The translations under genes were made by a program, and so were the position numbers. A stretch of DNA of 17,021 nt from CAZTYW01 sp964617695 (GTDB lineage Bacteria; Chloroflexota; Dehalococcoidia; UBA2247; RBG-13-53-26). The DNA lies in the NCBI GenBank assembly GCA_964617695.1, contig CAZTYW010000043.1:1-17021 (forward strand), in the 5' to 3' direction. Below, in pieces: positions 1 to 7,507 of this stretch (its first letter is position 1; every line of letters begins with the position of its first letter). The notes under the pieces are model-generated. The model saw only the letters and a list, made by a program, of their open reading frames with translations, was not told where the DNA came from and did no database searches.

Positions 1-1
1 G

Positions 2-640
2 GAGAAGCACATCGGCACGGTCGAGACCTGGGACCAGGCTACCGCTACCCTGCACAGGGCCCTCGAACGCTTCGCGCGACCCTACCAGATAGACCCTGGA
101 GAAGGTGCCTTCTACGGGCCAAAGATAGACATCAAACTGCAAGATGCCCTGGGACGGGCCTGGCAGGGGCCCACCATTCAACTCGACTTCACCCTGCCAG
201 AACGCTTCGACGTGACCTACATCGGCGAGGACGGCCAGCAGCACCTGGTAGCCATGATTCACCGTACCGTGCTGGGAAGCATGGAGCGCTTCCTGGCCTG
301 CCTCATTGAGCACTATGCAGGTGCCTTCCCCGTATGGCTGTCGCCCGTCCAGGCCATGATCATCCCCATAGCCGACCGGCACATTGGCTACGCACAGCAG
401 GTGGAGGCTGAGCTCAGGGCCGAAGGGCTGCGCCCCGCGGTTGATGCTCGCGCCGAAAGGATGAACTCGAAGATTCGTGAGGCGCAGCTACAAAAGATAC
501 CCTACATGCTCGTGGTCGGCGACAAGGAGTCAGCTACTTCCTCTGTCTCGGTCCGGCTGCGCAGCGGTGAAGACCTTGGAGGGCAGCCGCTGGCAGAGTT
601 CAAGGCAATGGCCCGAGCGGCTGTCGAAGCCAGACAGTAG
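2..640 (+). CDS. thrS: Threonyl-tRNA synthetase, C-terminal part (5' end outside window)
   Basis: Charges tRNA-Thr with threonine in the cytoplasm. The open frame runs in from base 2 with no start, so the first roughly two thirds of the protein lie outside the window; 212 residues are visible. The fragment holds the end of the class II catalytic core: FYGPKIDIKL, then QLDFTLPERFDVTYIGEDG, and motif 3 with its arginine in MIHRTVLGSMERF. The anticodon-binding domain follows, starting near WLSPVQAMIIPI and running to the C-terminus. These blocks are characteristic of bacterial ThrRS. The gene ends in TAG at 638-640, 79 bases before glnA, with no clear terminator between them, so read-through into glnA is possible. 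No frameshift is visible. The call rests on family motifs recognised by eye and is very secure. Confidence 0.97.
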   Translation, partial: EKHIGTVETWDQATATLHRALERFARPYQIDPGEGAFYGPKIDIKLQDALGRAWQGPTIQLDFTLPERFDVTYIGEDGQQHLVAMIHRTVLGSMERFLACLIEHYAGAFPVWLSPVQAMIIPIADRHIGYAQQVEAELRAEGLRPAVDARAERMNSKIREAQLQKIPYMLVVGDKESATSSVSVRLRSGEDLGGQPLAEFKAMARAAVEARQ

Positions 641-706
641 GGTGCCGGGATAGTTGGGTTCCGACTGGCGGCAGAGCATCAGCAGTCATTCCAACCAGAG
701 TCAAGC

Positions 707-712
707 AGGAGG
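707..712 (+). promoter_or_regulatory. Shine-Dalgarno sequence that fixes the glnA start
   Basis: AGGAGG lies 7 bases before the ATG at 720. The same frame is open back to 654, but the extra 22 residues (GSDWRQSISSHSNQSQAGGG) are low-complexity and unlike any GlnA N-terminus, so the ATG at 720 is the start. Confidence 0.85.
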
Positions 713-719
713 TGGGAGC

Positions 720-2066
720 ATGGTAGTTGTTGACAAGAATCTGGAAGAGGCCAAGAAAAACGTATTCAGCATGGTGGAGGAGCAGAACGTCAAGTTCATA
801 AGAATGTGGTTCACCGACATCCTGGGCTTCCTGAAAAGCTTCTCGATTACCGTGAATGAACTGGAAAGAGCGCTCGAAGAGGGCCTCGGCTTCGACGGCT
901 CTTCGATCGAAGGTTTTGTCCGCGTGGACGAGAGCGACATGGTGGCGGTGCCCGATCCCAACACCTTCTCCATTATTCCGTGGAGACCTATGGACCAGGC
1001 AACGGCCAAGATGTTCTGCGATATCCGCTGGCCGGGCGGACAGCCTTTCGAAGGCGATCCCAGGTATGTGTTGAAGCGGAACCTGAAAAGGGCGGCGGAC
1101 ATGGGCTACACCTGCTATGTAGGCCCGGAGCTGGAGTATTTTTACTTCCGCAGCAGCGAGGACACTGGCCTTCTGGACCGGGGTGGCTACTTTGATGTAA
1201 CGCCTCCAAATGTGGCCAGCGACCTGCGGCGAGAGACGGTGATCACATTGCAGGAGATGGGAATTGCGGTGGAGTATAGCCACCACGAGGTTGCACCAAG
1301 CCAGCACGAGATAGACCTGAGATATACAGACGCTCTGACCATGGCGGACGCGGTGATGACCTACCGGATCGCAGTCAAACAGGTGGCCCAGAAATATGGT
1401 ATCTATGCCACGTTTATGCCCAAGCCCATTCTGGAGGTCAACGGCAGCGGTATGCACGTTCATTTGTCGCTGTTCAAAGGTGACAGGAACGCCTTCTTCG
1501 CCAAGAACGAACGCTTTCACCTGTCGAAAGTGGCCAGGGGCTTTGTGGCCGGCTTGCTGAAGCACGCCTCGGAGATCACCGCCGTCACCAACCAGTGGGT
1601 CAACTCCTACAAGCGCCTCGTCCCGGGCTATGAAGCGCCGGTTTACGTTACGTGGGCACGGCGGAACCGCGCCGACCTTATCAGAATCCCTGAGTACCAG
1701 CCAGGAAGAGAAAAGGCCACCAGGATTGAGCTTCGCTCTCCCGACCCGGCCTGCAACCCCTACCTCACCTTCAGCGTCATACTGGCAGCCGGCCTGGAAG
1801 GCATCGAAAAGGACTACGACCTGCCCGAGTCCACAGACGGCAACGTCTACGAAATGAGGCCCGATGAAAGAAGGCAGAGGGGAATACAGACTTTGCCAGG
1901 CAGCCTGGCTGAGGCCATAGACCATGCCGAACGCAGCAAGGTGGTCCGCAAGGCCCTGGGTGAGCACACCTTCAATACGTTCATCCAGAACAAGAAGGTT
2001 GAGTGGGAGCAGTACCGGGCCCAGGTGACCGACTACGAGCTGAAACGATACCTGCCCATTCTCTAG
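720..2066 (+). CDS. glnA: Glutamine synthetase, type I (alpha-like)
   Basis: Condenses glutamate and ammonia to glutamine using ATP; the type I enzyme is a cytoplasmic dodecamer. From the ATG at 720 the protein has 448 residues, usual for the GSI-alpha group. Visible blocks in order: GFDGSSIEGFVRVDESDM near the N-terminus; VGPELEYFYF with metal-binding glutamate; EVAPSQHEID; NGSGMHVHLSLF, with the ATP/metal-site histidine; VPGYEAPVYVTWARRNRADL, with substrate-binding arginines; and RIELRSPDPACNPYL. The region where GSI-beta enzymes carry the adenylylated tyrosine (NLYDLPP) reads NVYEMRPDE, closer to the Bacillus/archaeal form, so control by adenylylation is unlikely (inference). It follows thrS by 79 bases on the same strand and converges on pdxT. 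Intact, with no odd features. Confidence 0.97.
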   Translation: MVVVDKNLEEAKKNVFSMVEEQNVKFIRMWFTDILGFLKSFSITVNELERALEEGLGFDGSSIEGFVRVDESDMVAVPDPNTFSIIPWRPMDQATAKMFCDIRWPGGQPFEGDPRYVLKRNLKRAADMGYTCYVGPELEYFYFRSSEDTGLLDRGGYFDVTPPNVASDLRRETVITLQEMGIAVEYSHHEVAPSQHEIDLRYTDALTMADAVMTYRIAVKQVAQKYGIYATFMPKPILEVNGSGMHVHLSLFKGDRNAFFAKNERFHLSKVARGFVAGLLKHASEITAVTNQWVNSYKRLVPGYEAPVYVTWARRNRADLIRIPEYQPGREKATRIELRSPDPACNPYLTFSVILAAGLEGIEKDYDLPESTDGNVYEMRPDERRQRGIQTLPGSLAEAIDHAERSKVVRKALGEHTFNTFIQNKKVEWEQYRAQVTDYELKRYLPIL

Positions 2067-2071
2067 CGCCC

Positions 2072-2094
2072 GCCGTCCTGCGCCGCAGCACGGC
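2072..2094. terminator. Hairpin between convergent glnA and pdxT
   Basis: An inverted repeat pairs GCCGT with ACGGC and then CTGC with GCAG, separated by one C-C mismatch, around a GCC loop. It starts 6 bases after the glnA stop and ends 15 bases after the pdxT stop on the other strand. There is no T-run on either strand, so it could slow polymerase from both sides but is not a canonical intrinsic terminator. Confidence 0.4.
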
Positions 2095-2108
2095 CACCGG
2101 CTGTTGCC

Positions 2109-2684
2109 TTACCGCGAGGCAATCAGGCTGAGGAAGTACTGGTGGAAACGCAGGTCGTCGGTCAGCTCGGGGTGGAACGCTGAGACCACCACATTGTTCT
2201 GCCTGGCAGCCACCACCGCGCCATCCGGCAGCCGCGCCAGGGTCTCGACTCCTGAACCGGCCTCCTCGACGATCGGGGCACGTATGAACACAGCCCGAAA
2301 AGCTTCGCTGCCCAGGGCCGGCATGTCCAGGCCGGTCTCAAAGCTGTCCACCTGCCTTCCAAAGGCATTGCGTTTCACCTTTGTGTTCATCAAGGCCAGG
2401 ATATCGGGCGAGCCACCGGACACCTCCCTGGCCAGGAGGACCATGCCGGCGCACGTCCCGAGGATAGGCATGCCCGATTGGGCCAGACCTCTCACCGGCC
2501 GCGTCAGGCCATACTCCCGCATCAGCTTCCCGATGGTGGTGCTCTCCCCGCCCGGAATAACCAGACCGTCCAGGCCTTCAAGCTCCTTCGGGAGGCTCAC
2601 ATCCAGGGCCTCCACGTTCAACCGCTGTAACGCCTTGATGTGCTCAATGAATGCTCCCTGCAGAGCCAGTACCCCGATTTTCAT
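2109..2684 (-). CDS. pdxT: Pyridoxal 5'-phosphate synthase, glutaminase subunit PdxT
   Basis: Hydrolyses glutamine and passes ammonia to PdxS, which makes pyridoxal 5'-phosphate from ribose 5-phosphate and glyceraldehyde 3-phosphate. The 191-residue protein is of normal length. It begins MKIGVLALQGAFIEH, has the oxyanion-hole segment PGGESTT (44-50), the nucleophile Cys78 in GTCAGMVLLA, and the triad His171 and Glu173 in FHPELT. An upstream in-frame GTG at 2702 adds six residues, but the family begins at MKIG, so the ATG at 2684 is chosen. The usual partner pdxS is not in the window; it could sit elsewhere or in the missing bases of the gap that begins 29 bases upstream. DUF1015 on the other side of the gap points the same way, so the two may be co-transcribed. 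Complete and apparently functional. Confidence 0.96.
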   Translation of the reverse strand: MKIGVLALQGAFIEHIKALQRLNVEALDVSLPKELEGLDGLVIPGGESTTIGKLMREYGLTRPVRGLAQSGMPILGTCAGMVLLAREVSGGSPDILALMNTKVKRNAFGRQVDSFETGLDMPALGSEAFRAVFIRAPIVEEAGSGVETLARLPDGAVVAARQNNVVVSAFHPELTDDLRFHQYFLSLIASR

Positions 2685-2713
2685 CTTCGCCCCGTTCCTC
2701 ACAACATACTTCG

Positions 2714-2813
2714 NNNNNNNNNNNNNNNNNNNNNNNNNNNNNNNNNNNNNNNNNNNNNNNNNNNNNNNNNNNNNNNNNNNNNNNNNNNNNNNNNNNNNNN
2801 NNNNNNNNNNNNN
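2714..2813. other. Assembly gap, exactly 100 N
   Basis: One hundred unresolved bases, the conventional filler for a scaffold join of unknown size. The hexamer ACTTCG occurs directly on both sides (2708-2713 and 2814-2819), so the two contigs may overlap rather than be separated. If so, DUF1015 would end only about 40 bases before pdxT. The frames crossing the N run have no meaning. Confidence 0.99.
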
Positions 2814-2828
2814 ACTTCGCCTATGAAG

Positions 2829-4169
2829 TCATGGCTCGCCGTCCCACAGCGGGTACATCACCAGACCGGTGGGCAGCTTGGGGTAGAAATAGGTGGACTT
2901 TGGCGGCATTCTGTCGCCAGCGTCGGCCACAGCCAGGACACTGCTGATCGGGACCGGATTCATCAGAAAAGCCAAGTGGTACTCGCCCGACTCCACCCTG
3001 GCTATCGCCTCCTCCTCGTCGTGGGTGTACTTCAGGTGATCGTCCTCCTTCTGCGGCGTGGCCACGCCTATCATCTGGCGCAGGATTACACAGTGGAGGA
3101 TGGATACGTCCAGGTTCTTCCAGTCCTGGCTGCGGTCTTCAGGCATCATGGCATCCAGTCTCTGCAGCTCCCGTGGCATCAGCAAACACAGCCGCCCGGC
3201 GTCCAGTCCATAGACGCCCATGGCTACGCGTTTTCTTGCCCGCTCCTCCAAGATGCGCAGCCACACTTTCAGTCTTTCAGTCCACGTGCTGCCTGCGGCC
3301 TCATGGTATTCCAGGTCAAAGAGGCCACCCAGCTCTTCCCGCAACTCACCCAGCCTCCCGGGCCTGGCCAAACGCACCAGCCGGTGTGCCGGCAGGGCCA
3401 CCAGGCCGGGGTCAGCAACGTCCGTCAGGGTCATCATGACAAAGTTGAAGGCTTCCTGTCCGGTGCAGCGTGAGGCCGCAGCCTGCCGCTCCCCCTGGTA
3501 GGCCAGGGCTGTCTCATAGCGGTGATGCCCGTCGGCGATGTAGATAGCCTTGTCGGCAAACCAGGCGGATATCTCCGCTATGCTCTGGCTGTCAGTGACG
3601 ACCCACATGTTGTGGACCACTCCCTCGTGGTCGACGGCGGCCAGATCCGGTTCGCCCGAGGCGACCTGTGTCAGAAGCGACAGCAGTCCGCCCGGCTCGT
3701 GGCGCACCATACCCAGAATAGGGCTGAGGTTGACGCCGCAGGAACGGAGAAGGTTAAGGCGGTCCTGAATACGCGATTCGAGAATTACCTCGTGAGGACG
3801 GGCACCGCTGCCACGCTGGTCTCCCAGCCGCACGCTGGCGTTGAGCCCCCACCTGCGCTTCTCAACACCCCGGTGGGTGAACCGGTGCTCAAACACGTTG
3901 AATGCCGGCACCGGCTGGCGGACGAGAACGTTCTCTTCCAGCCAGCGGTTCAGTGTAGCAGCGGCCCGCGTGTACCTGTTCTCCTCCAGAGAATCAAGCG
4001 CGTGGTCTTCCCCGAGCTCGAGCCTGACCACATTGTAAGGGCTCTGCTCATGCAGAAAGCGCTGCTCTTCCGGAGAGATAATGTCGTAGGGAGGACTGAT
4101 GACCGAAGAGATGTCCGCTACCCGCTCCGTATTATAGCCAAGACCTCGAAAAGGCCGGACATCAGCCAC
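2829..4169 (-). CDS. DUF1015 family protein of unknown function
   Basis: A 446-residue protein that matches the conserved but uncharacterised DUF1015 family over its full length. Recognisable blocks: the opening VRPFRGLGYN; SPPYDIIS (25-32); RPHEVILESRIQDRL (124-138) followed by SPILG; the family hallmark IADGHHRYETAL (211-222); and the C-terminal MPPKSTYFYPKLPTGLVMYPL. No membrane segments or signal peptide are seen. The start is a GTG at 4169, supported because family members begin at this point; the Shine-Dalgarno match is weak. It lies 44 bases downstream of the thiolase stop on the same strand, so it could be the last gene of that group, or be linked to pdxT across the gap. No biochemical role can be assigned from sequence. 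Confidence 0.9.
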   Translation of the reverse strand: MADVRPFRGLGYNTERVADISSVISPPYDIISPEEQRFLHEQSPYNVVRLELGEDHALDSLEENRYTRAAATLNRWLEENVLVRQPVPAFNVFEHRFTHRGVEKRRWGLNASVRLGDQRGSGARPHEVILESRIQDRLNLLRSCGVNLSPILGMVRHEPGGLLSLLTQVASGEPDLAAVDHEGVVHNMWVVTDSQSIAEISAWFADKAIYIADGHHRYETALAYQGERQAAASRCTGQEAFNFVMMTLTDVADPGLVALPAHRLVRLARPGRLGELREELGGLFDLEYHEAAGSTWTERLKVWLRILEERARKRVAMGVYGLDAGRLCLLMPRELQRLDAMMPEDRSQDWKNLDVSILHCVILRQMIGVATPQKEDDHLKYTHDEEEAIARVESGEYHLAFLMNPVPISSVLAVADAGDRMPPKSTYFYPKLPTGLVMYPLWDGEP

Positions 4170-4213
4170 TCAGTTTAACCCTGTATCCATCCTAGAGACT
4201 GGGCCCCTCTGTA

Positions 4214-5425
4214 CTAGGGCGCGCCCACCACGGTGCAGCCGCAGACGAACTTGCCAGGATGTCCGCCTTGATTGTGGGCCAGCCCCATCTGCACGTCTGC
4301 CATCTGGCGCGAAGGCTCCTCGACCTTCTTCTGGATCTGCTTGTATATCTCGTAGACCTCGCGGCAGCCGCTCGCCCCAATGGGGTGCCCGAAGGACTTC
4401 AGCCCGCCGCTGATATTGACCGGCATCTCCCCATCGTGGTAGTAGGCCCTCTTGTCGGTCATCTGCTCCTTGAACTTGCCCTCCTCACAGAGGAACATCG
4501 ACTCGCTGGCGATCAGCTCGGCGATGGTGAAGCAGTCGTGCAGCTCCACCACGTCAAGCTCCTTGCGCGGGTCCTTTATCCCGGCCTCGGCATAAGCTGC
4601 TCGGGCAGCGGCCTGGGTGGCATCCCAGTAGGTGAAATCGTAGTCCTCTCTCTCCTTGCCCCAACCCGGGCTGGCCGACATGCCGAAGGCCTTGACGGTG
4701 ATGTAGTCGTCACGGAACTTCCTGGCGTCTTCAGTCCGGCACAGGATAGCCGCCGAGGCGCCGTCGGTCACGCCGCAGCAGTCGAAGAGTCCCAGAGGCC
4801 AGGCTATCATGGGCGCGTTCAGCACCTGCTCCACGGTGACCTCTCGCCTCAAATGGGCTTTGGGGTTCCTGGCGCCGTAGTAGTGACTCTTGACCGATAT
4901 CTCGGCCAGGATCCTCTTTCCCTCCTCGTTGCTGAGACCATACTTGGCGAAGTAGGCCGTGGCGGCCATGGCATACCTGCCCGGACCGGTGCCGAAGGCC
5001 CCGTACACGGGCTCCCACCGGCCGATCCATACCGAAGGCAGGCCGCCAAACCCCATGTCCTTGCACTTCTCCACCCCGACGACCAGCACCAGGTCATAGG
5101 CCTTGGCAGCAAGAGCGAAGGTGGCCCCCCTTAGAGACTCCGCCCCCGTGCCGCAGGCATTCTCCACCCGGGTCACCGGAATATATTGAGTCTGGAGGGT
5201 ACTGGAGAGCAGCGTGCCGGTGACAACGCCGCCTTCCACTACCTGGGACCCCCACTGGGCGCCCAGCCATGCCGCCTGCATGTCCTTCAGTTCGACGCCG
5301 GCGTCCTCCAGGGCCTCATCCACCGCTTCCTTGATCATGTCCTTGATATCGGCATCCCATCTCTCACCAAACTTGGTGCACCCCATGCCCACAATTGCGA
5401 CTTTATCTTTGATCGGCTCTGCCAT
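4214..5425 (-). CDS. Thiolase, SCP-x/acetyl-CoA acetyltransferase-like
   Basis: A 403-residue thiolase-fold enzyme that should cleave or form 3-ketoacyl-CoA. The nucleophile cysteine is in VENACGTG (Cys91), with LHDCFTIAE, SFGHPIGASG (catalytic His) and CGCTVVG at the C-terminus, all typical of the SCP-x-like branch rather than the classical PhaA/FadA branch. Two tandem ATGs occur; GGAGG directly abuts the first (5428) but is 4 bases from the second (5425), so the second is preferred with modest certainty. It starts 12 bases after the stop of the HMG-CoA-synthase-like/OB-fold gene, a spacing that suggests coupled translation and a shared complex. Thiolases of this branch are commonly paired with OB-fold (DUF35) subunits in archaea and anaerobes, for example BbsAB in toluene degradation. 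The acyl substrate cannot be read from the sequence. Confidence 0.9.
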   Translation of the reverse strand: MAEPIKDKVAIVGMGCTKFGERWDADIKDMIKEAVDEALEDAGVELKDMQAAWLGAQWGSQVVEGGVVTGTLLSSTLQTQYIPVTRVENACGTGAESLRGATFALAAKAYDLVLVVGVEKCKDMGFGGLPSVWIGRWEPVYGAFGTGPGRYAMAATAYFAKYGLSNEEGKRILAEISVKSHYYGARNPKAHLRREVTVEQVLNAPMIAWPLGLFDCCGVTDGASAAILCRTEDARKFRDDYITVKAFGMSASPGWGKEREDYDFTYWDATQAAARAAYAEAGIKDPRKELDVVELHDCFTIAELIASESMFLCEEGKFKEQMTDKRAYYHDGEMPVNISGGLKSFGHPIGASGCREVYEIYKQIQKKVEEPSRQMADVQMGLAHNQGGHPGKFVCGCTVVGAP

Positions 5426-5437
5426 CATTCCTCCTTC

Positions 5438-6856
5438 TTATACCCTTACCGGTCGACATTTCCAGGAGTAGTTGTGAACGTCAAGGGCGTCGTGGATCTT
5501 TCTGAAGGTCAATTCCATTGGCATACCCATTTTTACGTTGTTCACGTCCCGGTCGGTCATCTGGCTGAAGATCCTGCCTCCCCCATCCAGGTTGACAGCA
5601 GCCAGGACATTAGGAGGATCTACAATAGCCGCCCTTTCATCCATACTGTAGGTGGCCAGCACGCCTTTCCTGTCGGCCAGCGGCACCTCCTCGAGGAACT
5701 TCTCGTCAGCCTGACAGTACATGCACCGCTTCTGCAGCGGGAACTGCACCTTGCCACACTGCGTGCAGTGATGCCCGTGACAGCGGTAGACCCAGTTACG
5801 GTCTCTCCACATGGCAGGGAGGGAAGTCCGCGGCCTGGTCATAGGTGTGTGTTCGAATTCCATCAGGCCCCTGAATCTCAGGTACTTGCCGTAGTTCTCC
5901 AACATCACCTTGGACTCGAGGTGCTTCTTGATGCCTCGCCTATCCTTCGCCTTGCTGATCCCATCGGCCACCTTGATGATGTGGGCGTCGGCACCGTCAC
6001 CATAATTGCCCAGCAGGACATTATCGCCCGGACTGGCCTCCTCCAGGGCTGCCACCAGTGTCATCAGGGCCAGGGCTGCCCCCGTGTTGCCGACACTGTC
6101 GAAGAGGGGGTCCTGCACCTGGGTCTTGGCGTCCAGGCCCGCTGCCCTGGCCACTGCGCCGTGACTCCTGGCGTTGGGCCCGTAGAAAGCTGCTTTGGCG
6201 AAGTCCTTGGCACTGGCATTGTTGGCCTTCAGCAGAGCCGCGAAGGCCTTCTTCATATGAGGCTCGTATCCTTCGTCCAGGATAAAGCGCTCCTCCCAGG
6301 CACGGGGCAGTCTGTCAGTCTCAAGCCGCCAGACATCTATGAATTCGCTGGTGAAGTAGTAGCTGGCCTCAATCTCCGCCACCACGGCCTTGTCACCGAC
6401 GAGCAAAGCTGCCGCGCCGTCCCCAAACAGCGGCTCGTAGGCGGAATTGGGGGCCGGCAGACGGCCATCCGCAACGATCACCAGCACCGTCTTGGCCGAA
6501 CCCGCCTTGACTGCATCCAGCGCAGCTTTCAGGGCCAGAGTCCCGGCCCTCAGGGAGTTGCCAAAGTCAGTCGCGACTATGTCCTCACGCAGGTCAAGGG
6601 CAGCCGTCACGATGCTGGCCGACTGCTTCTCTTTGAATGGCGGCGTCGTGCTGGCAAAATACAGGGCATCGACTGACTGCCTGTCAATTCCCTTGAGACA
6701 GTCGATGCCCGCCTCAACCGCCATGGTGATACTGTCCTCGTCCCAGTTAGCTATGGCCTTCTCTCCCTTGCCACCCCCACCCCACACCTGGCCCAGCATC
6801 GCCCTGCTAAGCCTGTACATGGGAATGTAAGCCCCGTAGGAGACTATCCCCGCCAT
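5438..6856 (-). CDS. HMG-CoA-synthase-like domain fused to zinc-ribbon/OB-fold (DUF35); catalytic residues absent
   Basis: A 472-residue two-domain protein. Residues 1 to about 335 follow the HMG-CoA synthase/KAS III fold, opening with GIVSYGAYIPMYRLSR and retaining LFGDGAAALLVG (143-153), SVGNTGAALAL (254-264) and a YGDGADA block (285-291). Residues about 345-472 form a DUF35 module, with a zinc ribbon Cys364/Cys367/Cys378/Cys381 and an OB-fold ending in YSWKCRPVRV. By my alignment from memory with archaeal HMG-CoA synthase, the catalytic Glu is Thr71, the nucleophile Cys is Leu102 (in NSLRAGT) and the His is Tyr225 (AAFYGPN). Normal HMG-CoA synthesis therefore looks impossible. It is the first gene of the group, has AGGAG 10 bases before its ATG, and lies 12 bases before the thiolase. 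Likely a scaffold or acyl-CoA-binding partner of that thiolase (inference). Confidence 0.87.
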   Translation of the reverse strand: MAGIVSYGAYIPMYRLSRAMLGQVWGGGGKGEKAIANWDEDSITMAVEAGIDCLKGIDRQSVDALYFASTTPPFKEKQSASIVTAALDLREDIVATDFGNSLRAGTLALKAALDAVKAGSAKTVLVIVADGRLPAPNSAYEPLFGDGAAALLVGDKAVVAEIEASYYFTSEFIDVWRLETDRLPRAWEERFILDEGYEPHMKKAFAALLKANNASAKDFAKAAFYGPNARSHGAVARAAGLDAKTQVQDPLFDSVGNTGAALALMTLVAALEEASPGDNVLLGNYGDGADAHIIKVADGISKAKDRRGIKKHLESKVMLENYGKYLRFRGLMEFEHTPMTRPRTSLPAMWRDRNWVYRCHGHHCTQCGKVQFPLQKRCMYCQADEKFLEEVPLADRKGVLATYSMDERAAIVDPPNVLAAVNLDGGGRIFSQMTDRDVNNVKMGMPMELTFRKIHDALDVHNYSWKCRPVRV

Positions 6857-6913
6857 AATCTGCTTACTCCTTTCCTGAATCGAACCTCTTTTCCCGCTGA
6901 AAACTCAACCACA

Positions 6914-6943
6914 ATTATAATTGGTGGCATCATTCAGAGGCAA
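6914..6943 (-). promoter_or_regulatory. Likely sigma-70-type promoter of the HMGS-like/thiolase group
   Basis: On the minus strand a perfect TATAAT (6919-6914) is preceded, after 18 bases, by TTGCCT (6943-6938). The -10 lies 57 bases before the ATG at 6856. The -10 sits inside the 12-base palindrome CAATTATAATTG (6912-6923), which could also be an operator half or simply an AT-rich promoter core. Confidence 0.5.
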
Positions 6944-7026
6944 ACCGCCGATTGTACTCACAAACGGGGAAGGAAGGTCCGGCCGTCAGCCTTGACAGGC
7001 CTCTCAGCGAATCAATTGGCCGGCGG

Positions 7027-7043
7027 GGTCTCCCAGGGAGACC
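7027..7043. repeat. 17-base near-perfect palindrome
   Basis: GGTCTCCC and GGGAGACC are separated by a single A. It is followed by the overlapping 8-base palindrome ACCGCGGT (7041-7048). It is too tight for a good RNA hairpin, so a protein-binding site or a decayed repeat is possible. It lies 171 bases upstream of the HMGS-like start. Confidence 0.4.
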
Positions 7044-7088
7044 GCGGTCTGGGTGGGCCCTGGCACTGCCGGAGGCCAGGACCACCCC

Positions 7089-7109
7089 CCTCTCCCTCGA
7101 CGGGAGAGG
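7089..7109. repeat. REP-like hairpin 1
   Basis: An 8-base perfect stem, CCTCTCCC with GGGAGAGG, encloses the loop TCGAC, with flanks reading CCCC before it and GGGTGAGGGTGAA after it. This layout resembles the short dispersed intergenic palindromes of the type CCCTCTCCC...GGGAGAGGG...GGGTGAGGG that recur in many bacterial genomes. Copy number in this genome cannot be judged from one window. Confidence 0.55.
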
Positions 7110-7140
7110 CCGGGTGAGGGTGAAGTCCCCCTCCTCATGT

Positions 7141-7163
7141 TCTCCTCCCGCCAGGGGAGGAGA
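7141..7163. repeat. REP-like hairpin 2
   Basis: A 9-base perfect stem, TCTCCTCCC with GGGAGGAGA, encloses the loop GCCAG. It lies 31 bases after hairpin 1 and has a similar pyrimidine/purine stem, so the two may be paired members of one repeat family. Confidence 0.5.
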
Positions 7164-7443
7164 GAGGCGGCAGTTCGGTCAGGTCTCTTGCGTGTACCAG
7201 GGGGCGTGCTTCCTACCTTGGCTGACTGTATTGGACGGGTACGCCCCTTCTGCTAGCCGTTGAATGCCCCGAGTACCCGGGTTACCGGGCGGGAACGCGG
7301 CCAGCGTAGCTCGCATCATCGACGGAATCATCTGTCACCTTAACTCCGCCTGGAAGCATATGCCCCTCCATGAATTTACACACTTCTGTTGACACCGCCT
7401 GTGTGTGACACGGCGCAGGCCGTGCCCGGAAGTCCCGAACAAC

Positions 7444-7473
7444 AAAAAAGGGGCCTGGCATCTGCCAGGCCCC
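7444..7473 (-). terminator. Intrinsic terminator of the redox/metVF operon
   Basis: Read on the minus strand, GGGGCCTGGCA pairs perfectly with TGCCAGGCCCC over 11 bases with a tiny AT-containing loop, followed at once by TTTTTT. It begins 34 bases after the metF stop. This is a textbook Rho-independent terminator and defines the 3' end of the operon that starts near 16420. Confidence 0.92.
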
Positions 7474-7507
7474 GGAACACCAACTTAAAACGGGCGTGCC
7501 CTGTTGA

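Larger units (their letters stand above)
6857..7507. other. 650-base gene-free stretch rich in inverted repeats
   Basis: No convincing coding sequence: the short open frames here lack ribosome sites and family motifs. From left to right it holds the promoter at 6914-6943, an inverted repeat at 7027-7043, two REP-like hairpins at 7089-7109 and 7141-7163, a small hairpin pairing CACGGC with GCCGTG (7409-7424), and the terminator at 7444-7473. I see no tRNA, riboswitch or transposase remnant in it. Confidence 0.8.

Noticed and set aside
600..1967. Long open frame antisense to glnA (about 455 codons)
   Set aside because: It mirrors a gene with complete GlnA motifs, has no family features of its own, and is explained by high GC codon use.
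6952..7263. Small open frame of 103 codons in the intergenic region
   Set aside because: It spans the inverted repeats, has no ribosome site, and its product is a Pro/Arg/Gly-rich stretch with no family similarity.
7409..7424. Hairpin CACGGC/GCCGTG as a second terminator
   Set aside because: A six-base stem without a T-run, lying beyond the much stronger terminator at 7444-7473 in the direction of transcription.
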